Positions 1 to 5,995 of a stretch of 8,328 nucleotides of DNA are shown piece after piece; positions within the stretch are counted from its first letter, which is position 1, and the number at the start of each line of letters is the position of its first letter. Both the position numbers and the translations under genes were made by a program. The DNA comes from Clostridiales bacterium (lineage in GTDB: Bacteria > Bacillota > Clostridia > Oscillospirales > CAG-272). The stretch lies in the NCBI GenBank assembly GCA_019415985.1, contig DXYE01000040.1:1-8328 (forward strand), in the 5' to 3' direction. The notes beneath the pieces are model-generated. The model was not told the DNA's origin, searched no databases, and saw only the letters and a program-made list of their open reading frames with translations.

Positions 1-6
1 ATACAT
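1..6 (-). CDS. 5' end of a further minus-strand gene (Met-Tyr...), cut by the window edge
   Basis: Only two codons, Met-Tyr, are inside the window. The support is a good ribosome binding site (AAAGGAG on the minus strand, plus positions 15-21) eight bases before an ATG at positions 6-4, in the same direction as the E2 gene that ends 146 bases upstream. Dihydrolipoyl dehydrogenases (E3) often begin Met-Tyr-Asp and commonly follow E2 genes, so lpdA is a reasonable guess from context. Two codons cannot prove it; a lipoate ligase or an unrelated gene would fit equally well. Confidence 0.5.
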
Positions 7-32
7 ACCTGCATCTCCTTTGTATCTATATC

Positions 33-62
33 TTTATATAACTGTTCTTTGTCTTTACACAA
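33..62 (-). promoter_or_regulatory. Possible promoter before the left-edge gene
   Basis: Reading the minus strand, TTGTGT (62-57) lies 16 bases before TATATA (40-35), or 18 bases before TATAAA (38-33), in an A/T-rich patch 27 to 30 bases before the ATG at position 6. It could give the downstream gene its own start of transcription after the 146-base gap behind the E2 gene. The -35 match is weak, and no terminator separates this gene from the E2 gene, so read-through is at least as likely. Confidence 0.25.
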
Positions 63-152
63 TGGTATTGAAAACGATCGGCACGGAAGGCTCCGCTTGT
101 TTTACAGGATTATGAACGGCATCGCGTGCGTCCTCGTTATGCCCCCTGTGCG

Positions 153-1532
153 TCACAGAGAAAGCAAAAGGGAAAAGTTTTCAAGATTTCGGCATAAGTG
201 CTGGAGGAATCTGGCAGCCGGCGCTCCGTCTAAGGCTCTGTGGTCGAACGTCAGCGAAAGCCCCATGGCAGGGAAGTATTCAATGCCGCCTTCCTTTGAC
301 TCTCTCGCGCGCTGCACAATCGTATTCACACCCAAAATAGCGGTCTGAGGTGGATTGATCACGGGTGTAAAGCTTTCAATGCCCAATGCGCCGAGGTTGG
401 TCACCGTAAAGGTCCCGCCTTTTAACAGGTCGGGATCAAGGCCGCCTTTCTGCGCACCGGAAATCAAAGTTTTCGATCTGCGGGCCAGCTCATTCAGCGA
501 CAGTCTGTCCGCGCCGAAAAGGGTGGGTACCAGGAGACCTCTTTCCGTGTCCACGGCCACGCCGAGGTTTACATGCTTGAAATACCGGATCGTCTCCCCC
601 ATAAAGTGCGCATTCAGCGCCCGGTGAGAGAGAAGCGTTTTTGCCGCGGCGTACAGGACCATATCGTTCAGCGTGATATTGGCGATGCCCATCGATTCCG
701 CCCGTTCCTTGAGCTGCGCGCGGTACTGTAAAATCTGTGTCGCATCGAAGGACGCGTTCAGCGTGAGCTGAGCCATCTCCGAGAGAGAGGCGTGCATACT
801 CTTTGCAATGACCTTGCGGACATTGCTGAGTTTTTCCTCTTCAAAGCTGCCAAAGTCGTCCGTGTTTTCCATGACGGTTGCACCGTTGTCCTCAGTCTTC
901 TCTCTCAGGTCCTCAAGAAGGACTCTGCCGCCCGAGCCGGTTCCGCACACGGAACGGCCGGCCTCGAGATATGCCTTGAGCGCAGCGGAGGATACGGTCT
1001 CTCCGCGGTCCAGTACAGCCTGGATGTCGCGTTCGATCACCCGCCCGTCCGGTCCGGTCGGAACCGCTCTCAGCACATCCGCGCCGGTGCGTTCCGCAAG
1101 ATTTCTCGCCCGCGGGGAAATTTTAAGCTTTCCGCCGGCTTGAGCTGGGGAAATCCCTGCATCGCCTGCATTCGGCTGCATTTCTGCAGATGCCGGCGCC
1201 GGTGTCTGCGGCTGCTGCGCTGTCGGCTTTTCCGCCGGCGCAGCCGGCATCTCGGCTTCGGCGCCTGAAGGGATAAGATGAGAAAAATCCTCGCCTGACT
1301 CTCCGATCACACAGACGGTTTGCAGACAGGGAACGTCATCCCCTTCCTCCGCAAAAACAGCTAAAAGTGTACCGGAGACTGCCGCGGCCTCTTCAAAGGA
1401 CGATTTATCCGTCTCATAGGAGAACAGGATGTCCCCTTCTTTAACCGCATCTCCGACCTTCTTTTTCCATTCCGTAATGATACAGCTCTCTACGCTTTGC
1501 CCCTGTCTGGGCATGATCACTGCAATCGCCAT
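153..1532 (-). CDS. Dihydrolipoamide acyltransferase, E2 core of a 2-oxoacid or acetoin dehydrogenase complex
   Basis: The 459-residue protein is the E2 core subunit. It carries acyl groups on a swinging lipoyl arm and passes them to coenzyme A in the cytoplasm. Residues 1-78 form a lipoyl domain, with the lipoylated lysine at K43 in ETDKSS. Residues 91-134 are an Ala/Pro-rich linker. Residues 137-175 are an E3/E1-binding domain (ISPRARNLAERTG...). Residues 181-213 look like a second, shortened copy containing GTGSGGRVLLEDL. The catalytic domain runs from about 232 to the end and has the active-site motif HRALDG (H431, D435). The ATG at 1532 is preferred because GAGGAGG lies 11 bases before it; the longer open frame starts with a GTG lacking a site. 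The gene follows the DeoR-type gene after 142 bases with no clear terminator or promoter, so co-transcription is likely. No E1 gene is visible. Substrate (pyruvate, branched-chain 2-oxoacid or acetoin) cannot be told from E2 alone. Confidence 0.93.
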   Translation of the reverse strand: MAIAVIMPRQGQSVESCIITEWKKKVGDAVKEGDILFSYETDKSSFEEAAAVSGTLLAVFAEEGDDVPCLQTVCVIGESGEDFSHLIPSGAEAEMPAAPAEKPTAQQPQTPAPASAEMQPNAGDAGISPAQAGGKLKISPRARNLAERTGADVLRAVPTGPDGRVIERDIQAVLDRGETVSSAALKAYLEAGRSVCGTGSGGRVLLEDLREKTEDNGATVMENTDDFGSFEEEKLSNVRKVIAKSMHASLSEMAQLTLNASFDATQILQYRAQLKERAESMGIANITLNDMVLYAAAKTLLSHRALNAHFMGETIRYFKHVNLGVAVDTERGLLVPTLFGADRLSLNELARRSKTLISGAQKGGLDPDLLKGGTFTVTNLGALGIESFTPVINPPQTAILGVNTIVQRARESKEGGIEYFPAMGLSLTFDHRALDGAPAARFLQHLCRNLENFSLLLSL

Positions 1533-1674
1533 AAAAATAGATTCCTCCTCAAACTTTTTATTCTGACATTCTGAAACGGACCTGCAATACAGACACACTG
1601 TTCTGCCGCGGATGTATTCCTCCGGAGAGCCGCCTGTCTGCTACTGTTGTCTGTGTAAAACCTGCCGGCATTCT

Positions 1675-2445
1675 TTAATCCGCCGCAACCATTTCCACAC
1701 CGGCTAAAGCCGCTCTCTCCAACAGCAGGGCAGGCGGCTTCTGATCCGTGATGAACACCTGGATATCCTCCAAGCGGCCTATGGTGTACGGCAGGCATTT
1801 ATCCATTTTGGTATGGTCCATGAGCACAATGGTCCGCCGCGCCTTTTCGAGTATCAGCCGTTTGAATTCGCATTCCGCATAGTTGCCGCTGGTAAAGCCG
1901 TTTTCCGGAGAAAAGCCCGATGGCGTCAGAAAGGCAAGATCGATGTTCACATTTGCGATGAATTCCAGCGCTTGAGGACCCGCAACCGAAAGGTTGTCAC
2001 GGTTGATCATTCCGCCTACAAGATTCACGATCGGCTTGCTTTTTTTCAGCAGCTCCATTGCGATGTTGGGACCCGACGTCAGAAAGGTCATCCGCTGATC
2101 CGGCAGACGCGCGGCAAAATACAGAATGGTTGTTCCGGCGTCAAGATACACCGACCTGCCCGCTTCCGCATAAGGCAGCGCGGCTTCTGCAATTCGCTCC
2201 TTTGCCTCTCTGTTGACGTTCAGCCGTATGGGAAAGGAATCCTCGACAGAGGTGGTGATAAACTTCATGGAACGTGCGCCGCCCCGGACCCTGATACATT
2301 CCCCCATTTGTTCGAAAAACGCGATATCCCGCCGCAGCGTCATGCCGGAAAGCGTGGGAAACAGCTTTTCCAATTCATTATAAGAGACAAACGGCTGTGT
2401 CGCAAGCATATCGCGGATTCGTTCTCTTCTTGTTAGCCCCATCAT
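1675..2445 (-). CDS. DeoR-family transcriptional repressor
   Basis: The 256-residue protein has the usual DeoR-family length and layout. Residues 3-57 are the winged helix-turn-helix, with the recognition helix around 33-45 (SGMTLRRDIAFFE). Residues 75-235 are the sugar-phosphate sensor domain, with DAGTT at 102-106, the VGG turn at 143-145 and DHTK at 210-213. Family members usually repress sugar or polyol genes and release DNA when a phosphorylated sugar binds; the effector here is unknown. The start is taken at the first of two adjacent ATGs (2445 and 2442). GGAGG at plus 2457-2461 lies 11 bases before the first, while another GGAGG touches it directly. A longer frame back to TTG at 2571 is unlikely because that codon overlaps the predicted -35 box. 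It precedes the E2 gene on the same strand and diverges from guaB, so control of the E2 operon and of itself is the natural inference. Confidence 0.9.
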   Translation of the reverse strand: MMGLTRRERIRDMLATQPFVSYNELEKLFPTLSGMTLRRDIAFFEQMGECIRVRGGARSMKFITTSVEDSFPIRLNVNREAKERIAEAALPYAEAGRSVYLDAGTTILYFAARLPDQRMTFLTSGPNIAMELLKKSKPIVNLVGGMINRDNLSVAGPQALEFIANVNIDLAFLTPSGFSPENGFTSGNYAECEFKRLILEKARRTIVLMDHTKMDKCLPYTIGRLEDIQVFITDQKPPALLLERAALAGVEMVAAD

Positions 2446-2542
2446 CCTCCCGAAATCCTCCGCCGGAGCGCCTGCCGGTTTTATCGAAAGAACCGGACGT
2501 TTTGCACCCCTAAGTATTGTAAAATAAAAACATCCTTCTGTA

Positions 2543-2571
2543 ATAATATCACATTTATATGATAAATGCAA
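2543..2571 (-). promoter_or_regulatory. Promoter of the DeoR-E2 transcription unit
   Basis: On the minus strand TTGCAT (2571-2566) is followed after exactly 17 bases by TATTAT (2548-2543), a five-of-six match to the -10 consensus. Transcription would start near 2536, giving a leader of about 90 bases before the ATG at 2445. The -35 box is poor (three of six), which is common for promoters controlled by a regulator. Confidence 0.5.
2547..2564. promoter_or_regulatory. Near-palindrome in the promoter spacer, possible repressor operator
   Basis: The 18 bases TATCACATTTATATGATA match their own reverse complement at 14 of 18 positions, with outer arms TATCA and TGATA. They fill most of the spacer of the minus-strand promoter and touch its -10 box, a position where a bound repressor would block RNA polymerase. 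Autoregulation by the DeoR-type protein is an inference from position. A/T-rich DNA gives chance palindromes easily. Confidence 0.35.
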
Positions 2572-2660
2572 GAAGCCTCACCGTTTTTTATGAAAAAATT
2601 ATAGGACGGGAGACTGCCTGGCTGTATATTTGAAAAATATGTAAACTCCTGCTGATCACC

Positions 2661-2689
2661 TTGACATTTGGAGCCAATCATAATATAAT
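2661..2689 (+). promoter_or_regulatory. Consensus sigma-A promoter of guaB
   Basis: TTGACA (2661-2666) and TATAAT (2684-2689) are both perfect and lie 17 bases apart. Transcription would start near 2696, about 100 bases before the guaB ATG. Just upstream, 2626-2640 is a small A/T palindrome (ATATTT-GAA-AAATAT) in the position of an upstream activating element or operator; its role is unknown. No purine riboswitch core is recognisable before guaB. Confidence 0.9.
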
Positions 2690-2708
2690 AGAAGGAAAAA
2701 TATAGACG

Positions 2709-2739
2709 GGACCGGCATTTGCGTATAAAATGCCGGTCC
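2709..2739 (+). promoter_or_regulatory. Perfect 12-bp hairpin in the guaB 5' leader
   Basis: GGACCGGCATTT (2709-2720) pairs perfectly with AAATGCCGGTCC (2728-2739) around a seven-base loop GCGTATA. It begins about 13 bases after the predicted transcript start and ends 58 bases before the guaB start codon, so it does not hide the ribosome binding site. The bases that follow (GCCTTTCAACC) are not a proper U tract, so it is not a standard terminator. It could stabilise the mRNA 5' end, bind a protein, or, as DNA, be an operator. Confidence 0.6.
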
Positions 2740-2797
2740 GCCTTTCAACCGATATCAAGTTCATTCAAAAATCAAATAAAAGTGAAGGAGATGCCTT

Positions 2798-4273
2798 ATG
2801 GTCAACTGCAATGCTTCCGAAAAATTCCTCAAAGAAGGACTCACCTTTGACGACGTCCTGCTGATTCCGGCGAAAAGCGATGTTCTGCCCCGGTCGATTT
2901 GTCTGCAAACACGTCTGACGAAAAAAATTACGCTGAACATTCCCTTGATGTCCGCAGCCATGGATACGGTGACGGAGGCGGCTATGGCCATTGCCATGGC
3001 GAGAGAAGGCGGCATCGGCATCATTCATAAAAATATGACCGCGGAACAGCAGGCGGATGAGGTGACAAAGGTCAAAAGAAGCGAAAGCGGCGTCATTGTA
3101 AACCCATTCTATCTGTCGCCCGACAACTTTGTGTACGAGGCGGACGAGCTCATGGCCAAGTACCGTATCTCCGGCGTGCCGATCTGCGGCGCAGAAAAAA
3201 AGCTGGTCGGCATTATCACCAACCGTGACATACGGTTCCTTGAGGATTATTCTATGCCGATCCGCGATGTCATGACTAAGGAGAACCTGGTGACCGCTCC
3301 GGTCGGAACAACGCTTGCCCAGGCGCAGGAAATACTCCGCCGCCACAAGATTGAAAAGCTGCCCCTGCTCGATGAAAACGGCGTGCTTATGGGGCTGATC
3401 ACGATAAAGGACATTGAAAAGGCGACGAAATATCCCAATTCCGCCAAGGATGCAAACGGGCGTCTTCTTTGCGGTGCAGCCATCGGCGTGACATCGGATG
3501 TCAAAGAGCGCGCGGGCGCGCTGCTGGAGGCCGGCGCCGACGTTTTGGTGCTGGATTCCGCGCACGGACATTCCAAAAATATTTTGGAATGCGTGGCAAC
3601 GGTTAAGGGGGCCTATCCGGACTGCCAGCTTATCGCCGGCAATATTGCCACGGCTGAAGCGGCGGAGGCTCTGATCAGGGCAGGCGCCGACGCTGTCAAG
3701 GTCGGCATCGGTCCGGGGTCCATCTGCACCACACGCGTGGTAGCGGGCATCGGCGTGCCGCAGATCACCGCTGTCTATGACGTTGCCTGTGCAGCGGCAA
3801 AATACGATATTCCCGTCATATCGGACGGCGGTATAAAATACAGCGGCGACGTCGTAAAGGCGATCGCCGCAGGAGCGGATACGATCATGGTGGGATCCCT
3901 GCTGGCCGGCTGTGAGGAGAGCCCTGGGGACACGGAAATTTATCAGGGCAGAAGCTTCAAGGTCTATCGCGGAATGGGGTCGCTCGCCGCAATGGAAAAG
4001 GGCTCACGGGACAGATATTTCCAGGAAAATACAAAGAAGCTGGTGCCTGAAGGCGTCGAAGGCCGTGTGCCCTATAAGGGGATGCTGGCGGACACGGTCT
4101 ATCAGCTTTTGGGCGGACTGCGTGCCGGTATGGGGTATTGCGGGACGCCGACCATTACGGACCTCCAGCGGAACGGCCGTTTCATCCGCATCACAAGTGC
4201 AGGTTTGCGGGAGTCGCATCCACATGACATCAATATCACAAAGGAAGCGCCAAACTACAGCGTCCAAGGGTAA
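2798..4273 (+). CDS. guaB: Inosine-5'-monophosphate dehydrogenase
   Basis: The 491-residue enzyme oxidises IMP to XMP with NAD+, the committed step of guanine nucleotide synthesis, in the cytoplasm as a tetramer or octamer. Length and motifs are standard. LTFDDVLLIP is at 15-24 and the substrate region LMSAAMDTVTE at 50-60. Two CBS domains occupy about 98-155 and 158-213. The NAD-side motif DSAHGHS is at 253-259. The catalytic cysteine is C310 in GPGSICTTR, followed by SDGGIKYSGD (342-351) and the mobile flap EGVEGRVPYKG (418-428). GAAGGAG at 2784-2790 lies seven bases before the ATG. The gene has its own promoter and is followed by terminator-like hairpins, so it is monocistronic here. The CBS pair suggests allosteric control by purine nucleotides, as known for the family. 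Confidence 0.98.
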   Translation: MVNCNASEKFLKEGLTFDDVLLIPAKSDVLPRSICLQTRLTKKITLNIPLMSAAMDTVTEAAMAIAMAREGGIGIIHKNMTAEQQADEVTKVKRSESGVIVNPFYLSPDNFVYEADELMAKYRISGVPICGAEKKLVGIITNRDIRFLEDYSMPIRDVMTKENLVTAPVGTTLAQAQEILRRHKIEKLPLLDENGVLMGLITIKDIEKATKYPNSAKDANGRLLCGAAIGVTSDVKERAGALLEAGADVLVLDSAHGHSKNILECVATVKGAYPDCQLIAGNIATAEAAEALIRAGADAVKVGIGPGSICTTRVVAGIGVPQITAVYDVACAAAKYDIPVISDGGIKYSGDVVKAIAAGADTIMVGSLLAGCEESPGDTEIYQGRSFKVYRGMGSLAAMEKGSRDRYFQENTKKLVPEGVEGRVPYKGMLADTVYQLLGGLRAGMGYCGTPTITDLQRNGRFIRITSAGLRESHPHDINITKEAPNYSVQG

Positions 4274-4283
4274 TTTGTCTCCG

Positions 4284-4319
4284 AAAGTGCCGCTTCCGAC
4301 GCAAATTTGTCGGCATTTT
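4284..4319 (+). terminator. Candidate first terminator of guaB
   Basis: AAAGTGCCG (4284-4292) can pair with CGGCATTTT (4311-4319), nine pairs including one G-U, starting 11 bases after the stop codon. The loop is 18 bases long and the T run has only four bases. A competing inner hairpin CCGAC/GTCGG (4296-4300 with 4309-4313) is also possible. It would be a leaky terminator, backed up by the stronger hairpin at 4476. Confidence 0.4.
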
Positions 4320-4475
4320 GTGAAACGTTCGCACGGAATTGCTGTCTGGCAGCGTACACAGACGAAGTTTTGCTAAACGGGACGGACCTGCCGTGACATA
4401 CATGAATCTATGCAGAAGAACAGAAAAGCGTGCTTTTGCATTTGAAAAAACGGCTAACAGGCGTATATAAATTCG

Positions 4476-4509
4476 AACATGCTGCAAAAAAACTTGCAGC
4501 ATGTTTTTT
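4476..4509 (+). terminator. Strong intrinsic terminator downstream of guaB
   Basis: AACATGCTGCAA (4476-4487) pairs perfectly with TTGCAGCATGTT (4494-4505) around a six-base loop AAAAAC. A run of six Ts (4504-4509) overlaps the end of the stem. It lies about 200 bases after the guaB stop, and the interval contains no convincing gene. On the minus strand the T tail is poor, so it acts mainly on rightward transcription. Confidence 0.85.
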
Positions 4510-4996
4510 CAACAAAGGGAAAGCCCCGGCTTTGCCGTAGATAAGGGGTTTTAAAATAAACTGCAGCATGCTTGAGATGCGAAAGAATGCCCTTGAAAAT
4601 ATGCAGTTTCCAAGTGCTTTCAAGGGCGTGATGGCCGCATCGGCAAATGACAGGGATGCTAAATGTGCATTGCATAGATAGGGGAGGCTTTCGCTGCCGC
4701 AGAGTCCGCATTCTCTTTTTTATGTCTTAAAATAAATGAGGCAAGGAGGCGCGTCCCCGCCGGTATTTCTCCGTCGTACCGCAGAGCGCGCGGAGAGGCG
4801 CGCAGAATGCAGAAAGACTGGACGGCGCCGCAGATACGGCGGAACGCCGACAAAACAGCGGACAAAGCCGCGTTTGCCGGCGCCCCTTGAAAGAGGATGC
4901 GCGTGTACCGTCACACCCGCAGCATGCGGAAAAAAGGCCTCGCGTGCCGGAATGCCGCTCCGACAGGAAAATCGAAAGCATCCGGCCTTCGGCGCT
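4510..4996. other. Intergenic stretch of about 490 bases with inverted repeats and no supported gene
   Basis: This region lies between the convergent guaB and coat-protein genes. Open frames here are short, lack a ribosome binding site before their starts, are rich in Arg, Ala and Pro, and resemble no family I know. The left half (to about 4735) is A/T-richer and contains a 12-pair inverted repeat (4587-4629) and a T run at 4716-4721. The right half (4740-4960) is very G/C-rich with small hairpins, for example CGGCG-GAA-CGCCG and CCGCA-GCA-TGCGG (4917-4929). I cannot assign a function. Confidence 0.5.
4587..4629. repeat. Inverted repeat with 12-pair arms
   Basis: ATGCCCTTGAAA (4587-4598) pairs with TTTCAAGGGCGT (4618-4629), ten perfect pairs plus one G-U and one A-T at the base, around a 19-base loop. 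No T run follows on the plus strand, and only a weak one (ATTCTTT) on the minus strand, so a terminator is unlikely. It could be part of a small RNA or a binding site. Confidence 0.4.
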
Positions 4997-4998
4997 TT
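4968..4998 (-). terminator. Weak candidate terminator of the coat-protein gene
   Basis: On the minus strand the TAA stop runs directly into AAAGC, which can pair with GCTTT around an inner CCG/CGG stem, followed by the T-rich tail TTTCGATTTT. The stem is interrupted by an internal loop and the tail is broken, so termination would be inefficient. Confidence 0.3.
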
Positions 4999-5455
4999 AG
5001 TTCTGCATGCCGTTCTGCATCATATAGCTCGAGAGCTTTTCGCCATGCTCCTGCTCTTCCTTTTGGATGTGGTTCAGCGCATCGCGGACGGCAACGCTCT
5101 GCATAGCAAAGATAGAGGTATCGTACAAGGCGGAAACATGTTTTTCCGTGCCCAGCGCATCTGTACAAAGATACTTGTCGTTGTTGTATCCGTTCGTATC
5201 GCCCGTATAATCGGCGGCCTGCGGCTCGGCGTTGTGCTTCTGCTGTCCGCCGTCTCCCGGCGCCGGCGGCGCCTCCCCGTTCAGTATTTTTGTCAGCGTA
5301 TTCAGATGCGACTGTTCCTGCGATTTGAGCTGCCGCATCAGCGCTTTCAGCTGCGGGGCCGCAGCGTTGTTTTCGTACTTTGTATACTTTTCGATACAAA
5401 GCTCCTCTTCCTTTTTTAAATCCTGCAAAACGCGATTTTCCTTTGGAGAAAACAT
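4997..5455 (-). CDS. CotF-like spore coat protein, ferritin-like fold
   Basis: The 152-residue protein has a C-terminal half typical of the coat F family: KYLCTDALGTEKH (94-106), then RDALNHIQKEEQEHGEKL (124-141) and a YMMQNGMQ tail. The family belongs to the ferritin-like superfamily and includes CotF, a Bacillus spore coat protein; many clostridial relatives have no proven role. Two helical halves (about 5-59 and 94-146) are joined by a Pro/Gly/Gln/Asn-rich linker (60-93). Glutamates E17/E18, E47-x2-H50, E104 and E134-x2-H137 resemble a diiron ligand set. The ATG at 5455 is chosen because AAAGGAG lies 12 bases upstream; two earlier in-frame ATGs would place that site inside the gene. There is no signal peptide or membrane segment. 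It diverges from rpsF and converges with guaB, so it stands alone and is probably expressed during sporulation. Confidence 0.85.
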   Translation of the reverse strand: MFSPKENRVLQDLKKEEELCIEKYTKYENNAAAPQLKALMRQLKSQEQSHLNTLTKILNGEAPPAPGDGGQQKHNAEPQAADYTGDTNGYNNDKYLCTDALGTEKHVSALYDTSIFAMQSVAVRDALNHIQKEEQEHGEKLSSYMMQNGMQN

Positions 5456-5554
5456 AAGAATCCGTGTCTCCTTTCTGTTTCGTTCCATACCAGCTTTCCC
5501 CATTTTGCGTGTTCTTATGCACTGCGCGGCCGGTATAAACTTTTGCTTTCCTTC

Positions 5555-5583
5555 TTGACAAACGCGGAAGGGTAAGGTATAAT
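5555..5583 (+). promoter_or_regulatory. Consensus sigma-A promoter of the rpsF-ssb-rpsR operon
   Basis: TTGACA (5555-5560) and TATAAT (5578-5583) are perfect and 17 bases apart. The transcript would start near 5590, leaving a leader of about 84 bases before rpsF. The strength fits a ribosomal protein operon. Confidence 0.92.
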
Positions 5584-5589
5584 AATAAA

Positions 5590-5658
5590 ATCAGTTGCGG
5601 CAGTCTGCAGCCGCCGCACTGCCATCCTTGCCGCGGCAGATGTCGCGGACTAACGTCC
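5590..5658 (+). promoter_or_regulatory. Structured rpsF leader, candidate S6:S18 autoregulatory RNA
   Basis: The leader can fold in mutually exclusive ways. TGCGGC (5596-5601) pairs with GCCGCA (5613-5618). Alternatively GGCAGT (5599-5604) pairs with ACTGCC (5618-5623), leaving a 13-base loop with CCGCCG. A third option pairs CTGCC (5619-5623) with GGCAG (5635-5639). A small hairpin GGAC-TAAC-GTCC (5647-5658) abuts the ribosome binding site. In many bacteria the S6:S18 complex binds a leader motif with an exposed CCG and represses this operon. The CCG-bearing loop suggests the same here, but I could not match the full consensus. Confidence 0.5.
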
Positions 5659-5673
5659 ATGAGGAGGTGCAAT

Positions 5674-5967
5674 ATGGAAAACGTGATCCATTCCTATGAA
5701 ACAATGTTCATCATCAATCCTCAGCTTTCTGAGGAGGAGACAAAGGCCATTGTGGAAAAATTCAAAACGCTGATCGGCGAGCATGCGTCCGAAATCAGCG
5801 CCGTGAACGAATGGGGCAAGCGCAGACTCGCGTATCCGATCAACGACCTGAATGAGGGCTATTATGTGCTCATCAGCTTTAAGAGCGGCGCGGCTTTCAT
5901 CGCAGAGCTCGAGCGCGTGTTCAACATTACGGACGGCATAATGCGTTCCATGACGACGAGCGTCTGA
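5674..5967 (+). CDS. rpsF: Small-subunit ribosomal protein S6
   Basis: The 97-residue protein is S6, which binds S18 and joins the platform of the 30S subunit. The start YETMFIINP (8-16), the conserved EWGKRRLAYPI (46-56) and EGYYVLISF (61-69) are diagnostic, and the length fits short Firmicute S6 proteins without the acidic tail of E. coli. The ATG at 5674 has GAGGAGG (5661-5667) six bases before it. An in-frame ATG at 5659 is rejected because the ribosome binding site overlaps it. It is the first gene of an operon with ssb and rpsR; the gap to ssb is 28 bases. Confidence 0.97.
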   Translation: MENVIHSYETMFIINPQLSEEETKAIVEKFKTLIGEHASEISAVNEWGKRRLAYPINDLNEGYYVLISFKSGAAFIAELERVFNITDGIMRSMTTSV

Positions 5968-5995
5968 GACGTATAAACGAAAAGGAGGTTATGGC

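Noticed and set aside
792..1268. Plus-strand open frames opposite the E2 gene (792-1268 and 808-1143)
   Set aside because: They lie antisense to a clearly recognised gene, have Arg/Cys/Ser-rich shadow composition, no ribosome binding site and no family resemblance.
1813..2436. 207-codon plus-strand open frame opposite the DeoR gene
   Set aside because: It is the antisense shadow of a well-supported gene, and its composition and lack of an upstream ribosome binding site fit that.
2446..2571. N-terminal extension of the DeoR-type protein back to TTG at 2571
   Set aside because: The TTG coincides with the predicted -35 box, has no ribosome binding site, and would add 42 residues foreign to the family. 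The ATG pair at 2445/2442 starts exactly where the DNA-binding domain begins.
2690..2797. Purine riboswitch or T-box before guaB
   Set aside because: The conserved purine aptamer core and T-box motifs are not recognisable, and the only clear structure is a single simple hairpin.
4402..4470. 22-codon open frame between guaB and its terminator
   Set aside because: There is no ribosome binding site in the preceding bases and no recognisable peptide type.
4736..5419. 227-codon plus-strand open frame across the intergenic region and the coat-protein gene
   Set aside because: Its second half is antisense to the coat-protein gene and its first half is Arg-rich translation of G/C-rich DNA; no ribosome binding site precedes the ATG.
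5514..5536. Sporulation-type (sigma E-like) promoter for the coat-protein gene
   Set aside because: On the minus strand, ATA at 5536-5534 and CATA at 5519-5516 resemble parts of such a promoter, but the spacing is short and the rest of the -10 box does not match.
4911..5672. 253-codon minus-strand open frame overlapping the coat-protein gene in another frame
   Set aside because: It covers the rpsF promoter and leader and the coat gene out of frame, and its product is low-complexity Arg/Ala/Gly without family features.
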